Source of the DNA: Leptospira biflexa
Lineage (GTDB): Bacteria; Spirochaetota; UBA4802; UB4802
Assembly (NCBI GenBank): GCA_020721905.1
Contig: DYLU01000028.1
Location: 1-37,658 of the forward strand
Direction: 5' to 3'
DNA length: 37,658 bases
The position numbers and the translations under genes are program-made. Position 1 is the stretch's first letter. Each line of letters starts with the position of its first letter. This document shows, piece by piece, positions 17,521 through 27,093 of the stretch. Under the pieces are notes generated by a model. It made no database searches. It worked only from the letters and a program-made list of their open reading frames with translations, and was not told where the DNA came from.

Positions 17521-20226
17521 TTACCTGCTATTCCGTAAAGTTGTCAGAGTGTCTTTCAATTGCTTTAACTCTTCACCATATTTGGCCCAGTTACCCTGTC
17601 GCTGATATTCCTCAGCCTTAATAAAATGCAAATAAGCCTTATTAATGAGATCTTTTAACCCATAATCTGTCGAATAATCAAAACTTATTCCACCACCTTC
17701 GGTAAATAGTCGTGAAAGTGCCATTGAAAGATTTTCTTCCATAACGATTTTGTCTCTATATGAAGCAATAACTCTTTTTAATTCCGGCATTTCGCTTGTT
17801 TCGGCTTTAAGGTATAATGGTTCAATAAAAAGAATTGAATCCTTAACGGGCAGTACTAACATGTTCCCACGTATTACCCGTGAACCACGTTGACTCCACA
17901 GTGTCAGCTGTTTTGAAATTTCTGCATCCTGATTAATACGCGCTTCAATTTGCATGGGCCCAAAGTTAAGTTTATCCTTGGGCAAGGTGTATAATAGTAG
18001 TTGTCCATAATACGGCATATCACAGCGGGCTACCAGAAAACCTATCATATTATCTTTCCTGGCGGGTGTAAAAGGCAATATTAAAAGGAATTCTGTTGTT
18101 TTTTCACCCGGCAAAGCAGTTACAAGATAATAACTATGCATATATTCTTTTTCGGTTTCATATATCTGCAATGGTATATCCCACAAATCTTCATTATTAT
18201 AAAAAACATTTATATTTGTCATGTGATACCGCAACAGTTGCTGTGCCTGAAGATTAAATAAGCTTTCAGGATAACGCAGGTGCACCTGTAATTCTGAAGG
18301 CATTTTATCAATAGAAAGAAATAAATTTTTAAAAATTTTGGAATATGCATTGATTACAGGATCATCGGGATCAGTGATATAATATGTAATGCTACCATTA
18401 TATGCATCAATGACAATTTTCACTGAATTACGGATATAATTTATTGATTCATCATATTCTAATTGTACTGGTGTTGAATAAGGAAATGCATTTGAAGATG
18501 TGTATCCATCAATAATCCAGTATATTTTATCCCCTGCAACTACAACGTATGGATCAGAATCATAATATAAAAACGGAGTGATGGCTTTTATCATTTCTGT
18601 TATATTTCTTCGGAAATGGATTCTGCTTGAACTGGTTATAACATTAGAAATGAAAATATTAAAATCCCCAAAAGCTATTGCATACATAGCCCGTTTTATA
18701 ACCGAATCAAGCACATCACCGCCTGTTCCATTATACTGTGTATATTTATTCTCGTCGCCATATGGATAATCAAACTCACCAGGAGTTACTCTTGTATTGG
18801 TAATAATGTACGAATTATTATGTTCACCATAATATATTTGCGGCACTTCAACGGGTATCTGTATCTTGTATTTTGGCGGGATATCATACAGTACAAGTTC
18901 CGGAAGCCCTTCAGGTGTAATTCTATCCACCCTGCTTGCAACAACACCGTAACCATGAGTAAAAATCAGATGATTGTTCAACCATGAATTTTTTGCAACG
19001 GTTAATTTACTGTTATCCAATTCCCTTGCTGATATATTAAGTGCAACTTTCTGATTGTCTACAGAATATCGTACTATATCAACATCAATAAAATCATAAT
19101 AGGGTTTTAAACCCTGTAATTGCTTATATGTTTGTTTTAAAGGGCGCCAGTCCCAGAGACGTATGTTATTAACCACATCCTTATTCTTTTCTAAATCCCG
19201 CAATGTCAACGTTGATGCATTTGTAAATGGCATCTCTTTTATTGCATTGATCCCAAAAGCTAACCGTGTGAATTCAATATTGTATTTAATGTATGGCGAT
19301 TCTTTTTCTAATTCATTTGGGTCAACAATAAAACGTTGCTGCAACGCAGGAAAGATAGTTCCAAATATAAAATAAACCGGCAACAATGTTATTAAAATAA
19401 TAACGGGCAATTTAAAACTGCGGGTAATTATATTGGCAAATAGTAAAATAGCGGCAATTACAGATATAACTATGCATATGTCATAAGCAAGCAGTTTTGC
19501 ATGGACATCTGTATAACCTGCTCCAAAAAACTTTGATCTGTTATTAAACAATAAATCATATGATAGTAACCGGTACCAGGTTGCTATGAGTAATACTATT
19601 AAACCCATAAGTGTAGACAGGTGAGCACGTGCAAAACGGGAAAACTCCAGCTTCCCATCCTGTGAAAAAATGCCATTATTCAATATATGAAAGATAAAAG
19701 AGAATACAGTTATTATAGATAATGAAACCAATAACCATCGAAACATGAATTTATAGAACGGAAGAGTGAACACATAAAATCCAATGTCTTTATTGAACAG
19801 TGGATCGTTTGGGAAGCCGGTAAATGAAACTGCATTTTTATACATTAAATATTCTTTCCAGTAAGCCGAAGCCCATAAACCCATGAAAAAACCTAAAACT
19901 ATGACTGATAAAGCCAAAATCACTAAGAGAAAATTGCGTGATGTACCAAATCCCGGAATTTTTATTCTATCTAAGATATTTTTTGTGAATATTCTGCCTT
20001 TGCCTCCCAAAATCCTTATAAGAATAAAATTAAATATGAATAATCCTATGAATAAACCCCAGAATAACGTCTGCACGTTAAACTTTGAAAACAAGAGAAT
20101 CCAGAATATATCCAGATGGTTATACATTGAAAACCAGCGATAATCAATATAAAAATTACCCACTGAATATATCATTATATATATAACCATGGAAACAATC
20201 AGTGCTATTAAAAACTTTTTATTCAT
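17521..20226 (-). CDS. UPF0182-family large membrane protein
   Basis: This 901-residue protein matches the UPF0182 (COG1615) layout: an N-terminal half with about seven membrane segments (residues about 5-300) and a long soluble C-terminal half with family-typical text such as NIRLWDWRPLKQTYKQLQ, FTHGYGVVASRVDRITPEGL, IYYGEHNNSYIITNTR, FPYSTPVQLEYDESINYIRN, YNGSITYYI and RVIRGNMLVLPV. Its molecular function is unknown; most members occur in actinobacteria, cyanobacteria and scattered anaerobes. Full length, no frameshift. GGAG precedes the ATG by 7 bases. It is 26 bases downstream of an MFS transporter gene. Confidence 0.9.
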   Translation of the reverse strand: MNKKFLIALIVSMVIYIMIYSVGNFYIDYRWFSMYNHLDIFWILLFSKFNVQTLFWGLFIGLFIFNFILIRILGGKGRIFTKNILDRIKIPGFGTSRNFLLVILALSVIVLGFFMGLWASAYWKEYLMYKNAVSFTGFPNDPLFNKDIGFYVFTLPFYKFMFRWLLVSLSIITVFSFIFHILNNGIFSQDGKLEFSRFARAHLSTLMGLIVLLIATWYRLLSYDLLFNNRSKFFGAGYTDVHAKLLAYDICIVISVIAAILLFANIITRSFKLPVIILITLLPVYFIFGTIFPALQQRFIVDPNELEKESPYIKYNIEFTRLAFGINAIKEMPFTNASTLTLRDLEKNKDVVNNIRLWDWRPLKQTYKQLQGLKPYYDFIDVDIVRYSVDNQKVALNISARELDNSKLTVAKNSWLNNHLIFTHGYGVVASRVDRITPEGLPELVLYDIPPKYKIQIPVEVPQIYYGEHNNSYIITNTRVTPGEFDYPYGDENKYTQYNGTGGDVLDSVIKRAMYAIAFGDFNIFISNVITSSSRIHFRRNITEMIKAITPFLYYDSDPYVVVAGDKIYWIIDGYTSSNAFPYSTPVQLEYDESINYIRNSVKIVIDAYNGSITYYITDPDDPVINAYSKIFKNLFLSIDKMPSELQVHLRYPESLFNLQAQQLLRYHMTNINVFYNNEDLWDIPLQIYETEKEYMHSYYLVTALPGEKTTEFLLILPFTPARKDNMIGFLVARCDMPYYGQLLLYTLPKDKLNFGPMQIEARINQDAEISKQLTLWSQRGSRVIRGNMLVLPVKDSILFIEPLYLKAETSEMPELKRVIASYRDKIVMEENLSMALSRLFTEGGGISFDYSTDYGLKDLINKAYLHFIKAEEYQRQGNWAKYGEELKQLKDTLTTLRNSR

Positions 20227-20252
20227 GGATTACTCCATTAATTTTTTTATCA

Positions 20253-21587
20253 TCAATTTTTTTTCATCTGTGCAGCGCGTTCTTTTAATATTGCATTGAG
20301 TTTAGCTTCATCTTCCGGAAATGTCCATATCATTACCAGTAATAATAATCCACATACAAGCCAGAAAAGATTTGCAATATTAAATGCCGTTAGCCTTCCA
20401 AACCATACAATGAGTGCACTTATGACAACCGGTCCAAATCCTTTACCAAGATCATCAGTTAGATTGTAAAGAGAAAATATTGAACCACGTGTTTCAGGAG
20501 TATTAACATTGAGTAAAATGGCTCTAACATTTGGTCCGGTTATAGTTACTGTAAAGCCAGTTACAAACCCAAATATAAGGGGCCAGGTTGGATCAGGTTC
20601 CGGAACTATTATTTTTGGAGTATAATTAAGCAACAATGCCATGGGAATTACCCCCACAAGTGTTGAAATGCCACAGAGCATTGGTAAGTATTTTGGTTTA
20701 ATATTATACAGTTTATTCCCAATAAGGCCACCAACAAAAGCACCAATGATAGCGGCTCCCCCAACAGTCATTACTATAAGCGTAGCCATCTGTACTGAAA
20801 AGCCCTTATCCTGCGAATAAAAATCATTTAAAAAAATGAAAAACACACCCCATGGAACAGTGCCCGGTATCCCCTGTAAAAAAACAAGAATATTGCTTTT
20901 AATCTTAAATAAATTTTTATATTCCTTCCAGTTGATGCGGCCAGTGTATGCAATTCCTTCTTCAATTAATTCCTTAAGACTTTCTTCTGTTTTCCCACGC
21001 TGTGGTTCTTTTACAAACAGCAAATAAATAATGGCCAGTAGAAAATTAGGTACAGCAACCAGAATAAATGGTAATCGCCATCCATACTCGGGACCAATAA
21101 ACCCCGCCATAAGCTGCCCAACCGCAATTCCCAAACCCTGTGCCAGTCCTATCCATGCTGCGGCTGCTGCCCTGTTTTTATGCGAGAAATAATCACCAAT
21201 GAGCGAAAATGTTAATGGAAGTGCTCCGCCAATTCCAATTCCTGTTAACGCCCTGAGCCAGAATAGCTGATCATAATTTTGTGCAAAGCCAGTAAGCAAA
21301 CAGGGGATTTCGCCAACAAGAATAACAAATAAAAAAAGATTACGTCGGGATATTTTATCAGTAAGATAACCAATGGCAAGAGTCACAAGTCCGCCCAGCA
21401 CCCAGAATACAAAAGATATTCGCCCGCCTAACATGACATCTCGCTGAACATCATTAAAACCAAAGTCATGAGCAATCTGTGTCAGATTGGGTGCCATAAG
21501 ATTCTGATCAGCAAATAAAAATAAATTCATCAATGCAATAAGGAGTATTGCAAATATTTCGTTTTTAGCAAATTTCTGTTCTGCCAT
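20253..21587 (-). CDS. MFS transporter, Spinster-like
   Basis: This 444-residue protein has about 12 membrane segments. The MFS loop motif is GYLTDKISRRNLFL (about 73-86), and RALTGIGIGGALPLTFSLIG followed by DYFSHKNRAAAAA resembles the Spinster/SPNS group and related sugar-phosphate or lipid exporters. The substrate is not predictable from the sequence; lysolipids or organic anions are plausible. GGGGG precedes the ATG. It lies between the UPF0182 gene and the DUF429 gene on the same strand. Confidence 0.88.
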   Translation of the reverse strand: MAEQKFAKNEIFAILLIALMNLFLFADQNLMAPNLTQIAHDFGFNDVQRDVMLGGRISFVFWVLGGLVTLAIGYLTDKISRRNLFLFVILVGEIPCLLTGFAQNYDQLFWLRALTGIGIGGALPLTFSLIGDYFSHKNRAAAAAWIGLAQGLGIAVGQLMAGFIGPEYGWRLPFILVAVPNFLLAIIYLLFVKEPQRGKTEESLKELIEEGIAYTGRINWKEYKNLFKIKSNILVFLQGIPGTVPWGVFFIFLNDFYSQDKGFSVQMATLIVMTVGGAAIIGAFVGGLIGNKLYNIKPKYLPMLCGISTLVGVIPMALLLNYTPKIIVPEPDPTWPLIFGFVTGFTVTITGPNVRAILLNVNTPETRGSIFSLYNLTDDLGKGFGPVVISALIVWFGRLTAFNIANLFWLVCGLLLLVMIWTFPEDEAKLNAILKERAAQMKKN

Positions 21588-21703
21588 ATTTATTCCCCCA
21601 CGATCTATATACTCGTTGAAATATGATAGTGCATTGTAAATATCATGACATCATAATAAATTCAAGGATTTTTTTATTAAATTATTTATTAAACAATTTT
21701 TCT

Positions 21704-22363
21704 TCATTCAGAAGAAGGCACGAGCAAAATACCATTTTCAGCATATCCAAATGAATAACAGCTTTCATGCATACAATAATATACCGTATATGCACATACT
21801 AACGCATCAAGAAAATTTTCATACTTTTTTAATTGTTTGCCTTTAGCGTGTGCGATAGTTCCTGTAAATAAATCACCATACTCAATGACTCCCGCCAAAT
21901 AATTACATAATTTTTCCATATTAGCCCTGCGCACTGTACTGCCATATTTAGATTTATATTGTAAAAGTTTCATGTTGTTAAAACATGCCATAATTGTTGC
22001 ATGAGGATATACTTCATAAATATTGTTCTTATCAAAACTGTAGCCAAGAGCACTTAATTCCCTGTATAACAATTCGGGGAAGAAGTACGGATATCGTTTC
22101 TTATTGACCGCATGAAGTCCAAGACCAAATCGTGCAAATACTTTTAAAAACTCTGCTTCATTCTTACGATGTCCTGTTTCATTTTTAATAATCAAAGGTG
22201 CATCAATACCTATTACAGCTTCTTTAAAAGGAACTATCGCCAAAATTATTTTTTTCATATCATTTGTATAATAATTTTCTATAACCCGTAATTCTTCATC
22301 ACACACTACAACCGCTGTATTATTTTTGCCGCTCCATGATGGGTCTATCCCGATATAATACAT
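21704..22363 (-). CDS. DUF429-family protein (predicted RNase H-like)
   Basis: I place the start at the ATG at 22363 (MYYIGIDPSWSG), preceded by AAGGA at a good distance; an upstream frame extension to 22423 adds 20 residues without family similarity. The protein has 219 residues. YIGIDPSWSGKNNTAVVV, then VIGIDAPLII, NEAEFLKVFARFG, IYEVYPHATI and the C-terminal DALVCAYTVYY are the marks of DUF429, which has been predicted to be an RNase H-fold nuclease; the Asp in GIDPS and in GIDAP would be catalytic. Biological role unknown. Two copies of the dispersed 9-base word occur within it in opposite orientations. It is 74 bases after the acyl-CoA ligase gene. Confidence 0.78.
   Translation of the reverse strand: MYYIGIDPSWSGKNNTAVVVCDEELRVIENYYTNDMKKIILAIVPFKEAVIGIDAPLIIKNETGHRKNEAEFLKVFARFGLGLHAVNKKRYPYFFPELLYRELSALGYSFDKNNIYEVYPHATIMACFNNMKLLQYKSKYGSTVRRANMEKLCNYLAGVIEYGDLFTGTIAHAKGKQLKKYENFLDALVCAYTVYYCMHESCYSFGYAENGILLVPSSE
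21852..21860 (-). repeat. AACTATCGC dispersed word, copy 8 (extended match)
   Basis: Complement copy inside the DUF429 gene, read as GGA ACT ATC GCA. The 21 bases at 21848-21868 are identical to the complement of 11343-11363 in the ROK kinase gene. Confidence 0.75.
22232..22240 (+). repeat. AACTATCGC dispersed word, copy 9
   Basis: Direct copy in the context AAAGGAACTATCGCCAAAA, antisense to the DUF429 gene, where it is read as GCG ATA GTT (Ala-Ile-Val). Confidence 0.7.
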
Positions 22364-22437
22364 TCTATAATCCTTATAAAAAGATAAGACGCACTGTGCG
22401 TGCGCCTTATCAAACTTTTTCATTAATAGTTTATGTT

Positions 22438-24117
22438 TTATCCAGCCTGCTCTTTCTCCATCTTTTCAAGTTCCATCTTTCTGAGTTCTTTTCGTAATAT
22501 TTTCCCTACATTGCTCTTTGGCAGACTATCAATAAATTCAACCATCTTTGGAACTTTGTAAGCAGCTAATTTCGTTTTGCAATAGTCTATAACTTCCTGT
22601 TCGGTCATTTTTTCACCGGGCTTCAATACCACAAACGCTTTGACGGTTTCACCACGGTATTTATCAGGCACCCCTATTGCACATGCTTCCATAATCTTTG
22701 GATGTTCAAAGAGCACTTCATCGATGTCGCGTGGATAAATATTGTAACCACCAGCAATTATCATATCTTTCTTTCTATCAACTATATAGAAATATCCATT
22801 CTCATCCATTTTACCAATATCACCGGTATATAACCATCCATCGCGAAGTGTCTTTGCTGTTTCATCAGGCATCTTGTAATAACCACTCATAACCTGAGGT
22901 CCCCTGATACATACTTCACCTTCCTGCCCCAATGGCATTTCTTTTGTACCTTCCTCAAGGTCAACAATTTTTAACTCAGTATCAGGGACAGGTAACCCTA
23001 TTGAACCGGCAATTGTTTTGCCTCCGTAAGGATTAACAGTGGCAACAGGCGATGTTTCAGATAATCCATATCCTTCACAAATCTGCGCACCGGTTTTTGC
23101 TTCAAATTCCTTTATAACATCAACAGGCAATGGTGCTGCACCTGAAAAGCATCCCCTAATACTTGATATATCCGTGTCTTTAATTTTTGGATGATTTAAT
23201 AATCCAACATACATTGTGGGAACAGCAGGGAAGAAATTCACTTTGTGTTTTACTATAGCTTCAAGGATGGCACCAGGCTCAGGCCGTGGTATCAACACCT
23301 GCGTCCAGCCCTGCCATAAGGAAAGGTTCATGACCGTAGTTAATCCAAATGAATGGAAATAAGGTAAAATTCCTAAGCTTGTTAATTCCCCACGTTTGAA
23401 CCCGGGAAACCATGCATTGAGCTGCTGCAAATTACTTGATAGATTCTTATGTGTCAACATTACGCCTTTACTTACACCAGTTGTACCTCCTGTATACTGT
23501 AAATTGGCCAGATCATTGAATTTTGCCATAGTACCCGGATCGTGGTCGGGATATTTCTTTAATAAATCAGTCCATTCATATACATCCTGAGTAGGTGGTA
23601 TATCTTTGTGTTTATCCTTTGCCACTATTGGCAAAAGCTGTTTTTTGGGAAATCCCAAATGATCGCGTATATGGGCTATTATAATTTTTTTAACCGGTGT
23701 TTTGGGGCGTAATGCGATCATGCGCGGACCTAACAAATCAAGTGTTATTAAAACAGTTGATTCTGAATTATTTAACTGATATTCCAGTTCATGATCAGTA
23801 TATAATGGATTATTCATGACCACAACAGCACCAATTTTCCATGCTGCATACGAACCAATGACTATCTGTGGCATATTTGGCATTAGCATTGCCACCTTAT
23901 CCCCCTGCTTTACCCCCATATCAATCAATGCATTTGCAATTTTGTTAACCATTGACTGCATCTTCTTGAAACTGATCTTAGCATCAAGAAAGATCAGCGC
24001 ATCCTTATTAGGATATTCTTTGGCTGACCTTTCAAATCCATGCACAACGGTTATCTCATCATATTTAATTGAATGAGGTACCCCTGGCGCATAGGATTTT
24101 AACCAAACTTTTTCCAT
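22438..24117 (-). CDS. fadD: Long-chain fatty acid-CoA ligase (AMP-forming)
   Basis: This 559-residue enzyme of the ANL superfamily activates a fatty acid with ATP and CoA. The P-loop motif is YTGGTTGVSKGVMLTH (about 210-225), the second motif EGYGLSETSP lies near residue 346, GWLYTGDIG near 430, the hinge DRKKDMIIAGGYNIYPRDID near 448, and the catalytic Lys in PKSNVGKILRKELR near 537. The similarity is to bacterial FadD and 4-coumarate-CoA-ligase-like enzymes; the chain-length preference is not predictable. AGGAGG precedes the ATG. An MFS transporter lies two genes downstream. The gene symbol is by family. Confidence 0.9.
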   Translation of the reverse strand: MEKVWLKSYAPGVPHSIKYDEITVVHGFERSAKEYPNKDALIFLDAKISFKKMQSMVNKIANALIDMGVKQGDKVAMLMPNMPQIVIGSYAAWKIGAVVVMNNPLYTDHELEYQLNNSESTVLITLDLLGPRMIALRPKTPVKKIIIAHIRDHLGFPKKQLLPIVAKDKHKDIPPTQDVYEWTDLLKKYPDHDPGTMAKFNDLANLQYTGGTTGVSKGVMLTHKNLSSNLQQLNAWFPGFKRGELTSLGILPYFHSFGLTTVMNLSLWQGWTQVLIPRPEPGAILEAIVKHKVNFFPAVPTMYVGLLNHPKIKDTDISSIRGCFSGAAPLPVDVIKEFEAKTGAQICEGYGLSETSPVATVNPYGGKTIAGSIGLPVPDTELKIVDLEEGTKEMPLGQEGEVCIRGPQVMSGYYKMPDETAKTLRDGWLYTGDIGKMDENGYFYIVDRKKDMIIAGGYNIYPRDIDEVLFEHPKIMEACAIGVPDKYRGETVKAFVVLKPGEKMTEQEVIDYCKTKLAAYKVPKMVEFIDSLPKSNVGKILRKELRKMELEKMEKEQAG

Positions 24118-24670
24118 TGCAAACCTCCTGCGATTTTTTTAATTTAAAAAGACCAGAAACGATAGATCAGAAAAGTGAGATTTTTATTTAATTAGTTTAT
24201 ATAATTCAAATAATATATTATAACATTGTCAACAATTTATTTATATATAACATATTTTTGCTATTATCATGTAATAATAACATTATTAAATATTATATTT
24301 AGAATTATTTTTATATACATTATATTTTATAACATGCTATATTATTTATATATATAAGAATACATATTTTATTAATAAATGTAGTTTTTCTTAACTAAAT
24401 AAGAATTTAAGTGTAGTTAAAATCTATTTTACAATATAGTTAATGTTTTTATTTGAACTATGATTAAAAAACTATCTCTTCTAAAAACGAATTTATAAAC
24501 AGAACATGAAATTGTACATACCCCGCCATGTTAATTGATATATACTTCCAAAACAAAATAGAATTGTAAATAATTCCTATTGTTTTAAAATATTTCCTCA
24601 TTTAAAAAATTTTCATTGCAAAATATGTTATTAAAACATTTTTATCAATATCCTTCTTTGGGGGTTTATT
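24118..24670. other. Very AT-rich divergent intergenic region
   Basis: These 553 bases separate the divergent fadD and DUF2889 genes. They consist mostly of A/T runs and TATA-like tracts (especially 24190-24400) with no credible coding frame, RNA gene or strong hairpin. They should contain both promoters, but the low complexity prevents me from choosing one. Confidence 0.6.
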
Positions 24671-25216
24671 ATGAAAAACAAAAAAGTTTTTTCACGAACT
24701 ATTGATATTGCCTGTTATGAAGATGAGCAGGATTCGGTTATCATAGAAGGCGAGATCAGGGATACCCGTTTATGCCATTATTATCTTGTTACTGGTGAAA
24801 AAAAAGAACCAGGCATTCTCCATAATATGAAGATTACAATGAAAGTTAGTGGAAATTCATTGACTATAAGCGATATTCAAGTTGAAATGATACATTACCC
24901 ACGGGAAGAATGCATTGAAGCAAATAAAAACATACACAAACTAAATGGGCTATCCATTAGCAGAGGATTTACAAAAGCTGTGAAGGATATTATTGGTGGT
25001 ATCAAAGGATGTACTCATGTTGCTAATCTGATATTAGCTATGGCGCCAGCTGCTGTTCAGGGTTTTTGGGCAAAAAAGGCACAAAAACCTGTTACAAAAG
25101 AATTTGCCAATCAGGGATCAATGAGCCATTATTTAATTGATACATGTTATGTATGGCGAAAAGACGGTACCATGATAAGAAAATTATCAGACACTATTAA
25201 TAAAATACAGAGTTAA
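24671..25216 (+). CDS. DUF2889-family protein
   Basis: This 181-residue cytosolic protein shows the DUF2889 pattern: an N-terminal IIEGEIRDTRLCHYYL (about 24-39), then LHNMKITMKVSGNSLTISDI, a P-x-x-x-C around residue 79, LNGLSISRGFTKAV and GCTHVANLILAMAP (about 117-130) with conserved Cys and His. The function of the family is unknown; the conserved Cys and His suggest a cofactor or metal role. GGGGG lies 7 bases before the ATG. The AOR gene follows after 42 bases on the same strand, suggesting a two-gene unit. Confidence 0.8.
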   Translation: MKNKKVFSRTIDIACYEDEQDSVIIEGEIRDTRLCHYYLVTGEKKEPGILHNMKITMKVSGNSLTISDIQVEMIHYPREECIEANKNIHKLNGLSISRGFTKAVKDIIGGIKGCTHVANLILAMAPAAVQGFWAKKAQKPVTKEFANQGSMSHYLIDTCYVWRKDGTMIRKLSDTINKIQS

Positions 25217-25258
25217 CAACTGCATTAATTATAAATTACATTTTAGAGGGAACATATA

Positions 25259-27079
25259 ATGTTTGGATATCATGGCAAAATATTAGAAATTAACTTAACC
25301 ACTTCCAGTATAAATATTAAAAATTTTAACGAAGATTTTGCAAGGCTTTATTTGGGTGGAAATGGTTTTGCTGCAAAAATACTCTATGATACAATAAAAC
25401 CACACATAGATCCTTTATCTGAAGATAATGTTGTAATCTTTGCAACTGGTCCATTCACCGGTGGACACATATGGGGTGGCGGCCGTGGGCATTGTGCCAG
25501 CATATCACCTCTTACTAACATATTCTGTGATTCAAACTTTGGCGGAAATTTTGCGGCAATGTTCAAACGAACTGCCTATGATGCTATAGTTATAAATGGC
25601 AAAGCTTCTTCACCGGTATATATATATATTGATAATGATATAGTTACTATAAAGGATGCCACTTCAATATGGGGTAAAACAGTTTCTGAAGCTCATACAC
25701 TATTATCAAAAGAAAACGGAAAAAGAATTGAATCAGCATTAATTGGCCCTGCAGGTGAAAATCTTGTACGGTATGCTTCTGTGATATGCAGTGGAACCCG
25801 AGTTAGTGCTGCCGGCCGTGGTGGTATAGGTGCAGTGTTAGGTTCTAAATTATGCAAAGGAATAGTAGTATCCGGTGATAAAAAGATTGAAATCTTTGAT
25901 GCAGATAAACTTAAAAATTGCCTCAATCAACTTTATCCAGGCATGAAAGAACGAGCCAAACATTTAACAGAATTTGGCACACCTGTACTGGTACAGATGA
26001 TCAACAGCAAGGGAAAATTATGTACCCGGAACAACCAGAAAGAACAATTTGATAAGGCGTATGCTATAAGTGGTGAATACATTAAAGAACATCACAAAAA
26101 GAAAAACATTGCCTGCTACGGATGCCCTGTTGCTTGTGGAAAACTTGTTGATGTACCGTATGGGCGCTATGCAGGCAGAAATGTTAAAATCCCCGAATAT
26201 GAAACTATATATTCGGTTGGTTCAATGCTTGAAAACAGTGATATAGTATCCGTTTACAACGCAAATACTATCTGTGATGAGATGGGGGTGGATACCATTA
26301 GTTTTGGCGTTACACTGGCATTTTTAACCGAATGTGTGGAAAAAAATTTAATAAAACAGACCGAACTTGAAATTCCTTTGCATTTTGGAAAATGGAATCA
26401 TCTGGCAGAAATTGCTGAATATACGGCATATCAAAAAGGATTATTAGGCAAACTTCTTGCAATGGGTTCAAAACGTATTGCAGAATATATTGGCAAAGAA
26501 GCAAAAAAATATCTTTATGAAGTCAAGGGTCTTGAGATAGCGGGGCATTCTGCACGAGGATTGCGACAGATGAGTCTTGGGTATGCAACTGCAACACGAG
26601 GTGGCAGCCATCATGATACACGCCCAACTTATTACCCCAATGATCCGGAAGTAGATCCTAAATTTACCCATCAGCCTGAGTATTCTTTTAATTCACAAAA
26701 CAATACTGCTGTTGGCGATTCTTTAGTATTATGCCGGTTTATTCATGAACGCAGTTTTGGCACACAGATTAATGAAACATTAGCTGAAGCAGTATCGTAT
26801 GTTACCGGATGGGATATAACAAAACAGGAATTAGTTGAAATTGGTGAACGTATTTACACATTGGAACGCCTGATCAACGTATCTTGCGGAATTGATAGAA
26901 GAAGTGATGTGTTGCCCTATCGCGTGATGAACGAACCCATCCCTGATGGACCATCAAAGGGCTGGATGTGTTCACATGAAGATCTACAGAAAATGCTTGA
27001 TGAGTACTACAAACTGCGTGGATGGGATGAAAACGGTATACCAACCAATAAAACATTACAAAGATTAAAAATTTTGTAA
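25259..27079 (+). CDS. aor: Tungsten-type aldehyde:ferredoxin oxidoreductase
   Basis: AOR oxidises aldehydes to carboxylic acids, or reduces acids, with ferredoxin in the anaerobic cytosol, using a bis-pyranopterin tungsten cofactor and one [4Fe-4S] cluster. The 606-residue length is normal. The N-terminal pterin-binding domain includes YLGGNGFAAKILYD and FATGPFTGGHIWGGGRGHC. The cluster cysteines are C286, C289 and C293 (CYGCPVACGK) and C492 (VLCRFIHE). EYETIYSVGSMLENSDI and ICDEMGVDTISFG fit the second domain. The Cys pattern is complete, so it should be functional. GAGGG precedes the ATG. It is paired with the DUF2889 gene. Substrate unknown. Confidence 0.92.
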   Translation: MFGYHGKILEINLTTSSINIKNFNEDFARLYLGGNGFAAKILYDTIKPHIDPLSEDNVVIFATGPFTGGHIWGGGRGHCASISPLTNIFCDSNFGGNFAAMFKRTAYDAIVINGKASSPVYIYIDNDIVTIKDATSIWGKTVSEAHTLLSKENGKRIESALIGPAGENLVRYASVICSGTRVSAAGRGGIGAVLGSKLCKGIVVSGDKKIEIFDADKLKNCLNQLYPGMKERAKHLTEFGTPVLVQMINSKGKLCTRNNQKEQFDKAYAISGEYIKEHHKKKNIACYGCPVACGKLVDVPYGRYAGRNVKIPEYETIYSVGSMLENSDIVSVYNANTICDEMGVDTISFGVTLAFLTECVEKNLIKQTELEIPLHFGKWNHLAEIAEYTAYQKGLLGKLLAMGSKRIAEYIGKEAKKYLYEVKGLEIAGHSARGLRQMSLGYATATRGGSHHDTRPTYYPNDPEVDPKFTHQPEYSFNSQNNTAVGDSLVLCRFIHERSFGTQINETLAEAVSYVTGWDITKQELVEIGERIYTLERLINVSCGIDRRSDVLPYRVMNEPIPDGPSKGWMCSHEDLQKMLDEYYKLRGWDENGIPTNKTLQRLKIL

Positions 27080-27093
27080 TAATTTACATTTTT

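Noticed and set aside
24190-24400. Extreme A/T tract considered as a replication origin or centromere-like site
   Set aside because: No DnaA-box cluster, iterons or neighbouring replication genes are visible; a divergent promoter region is enough.
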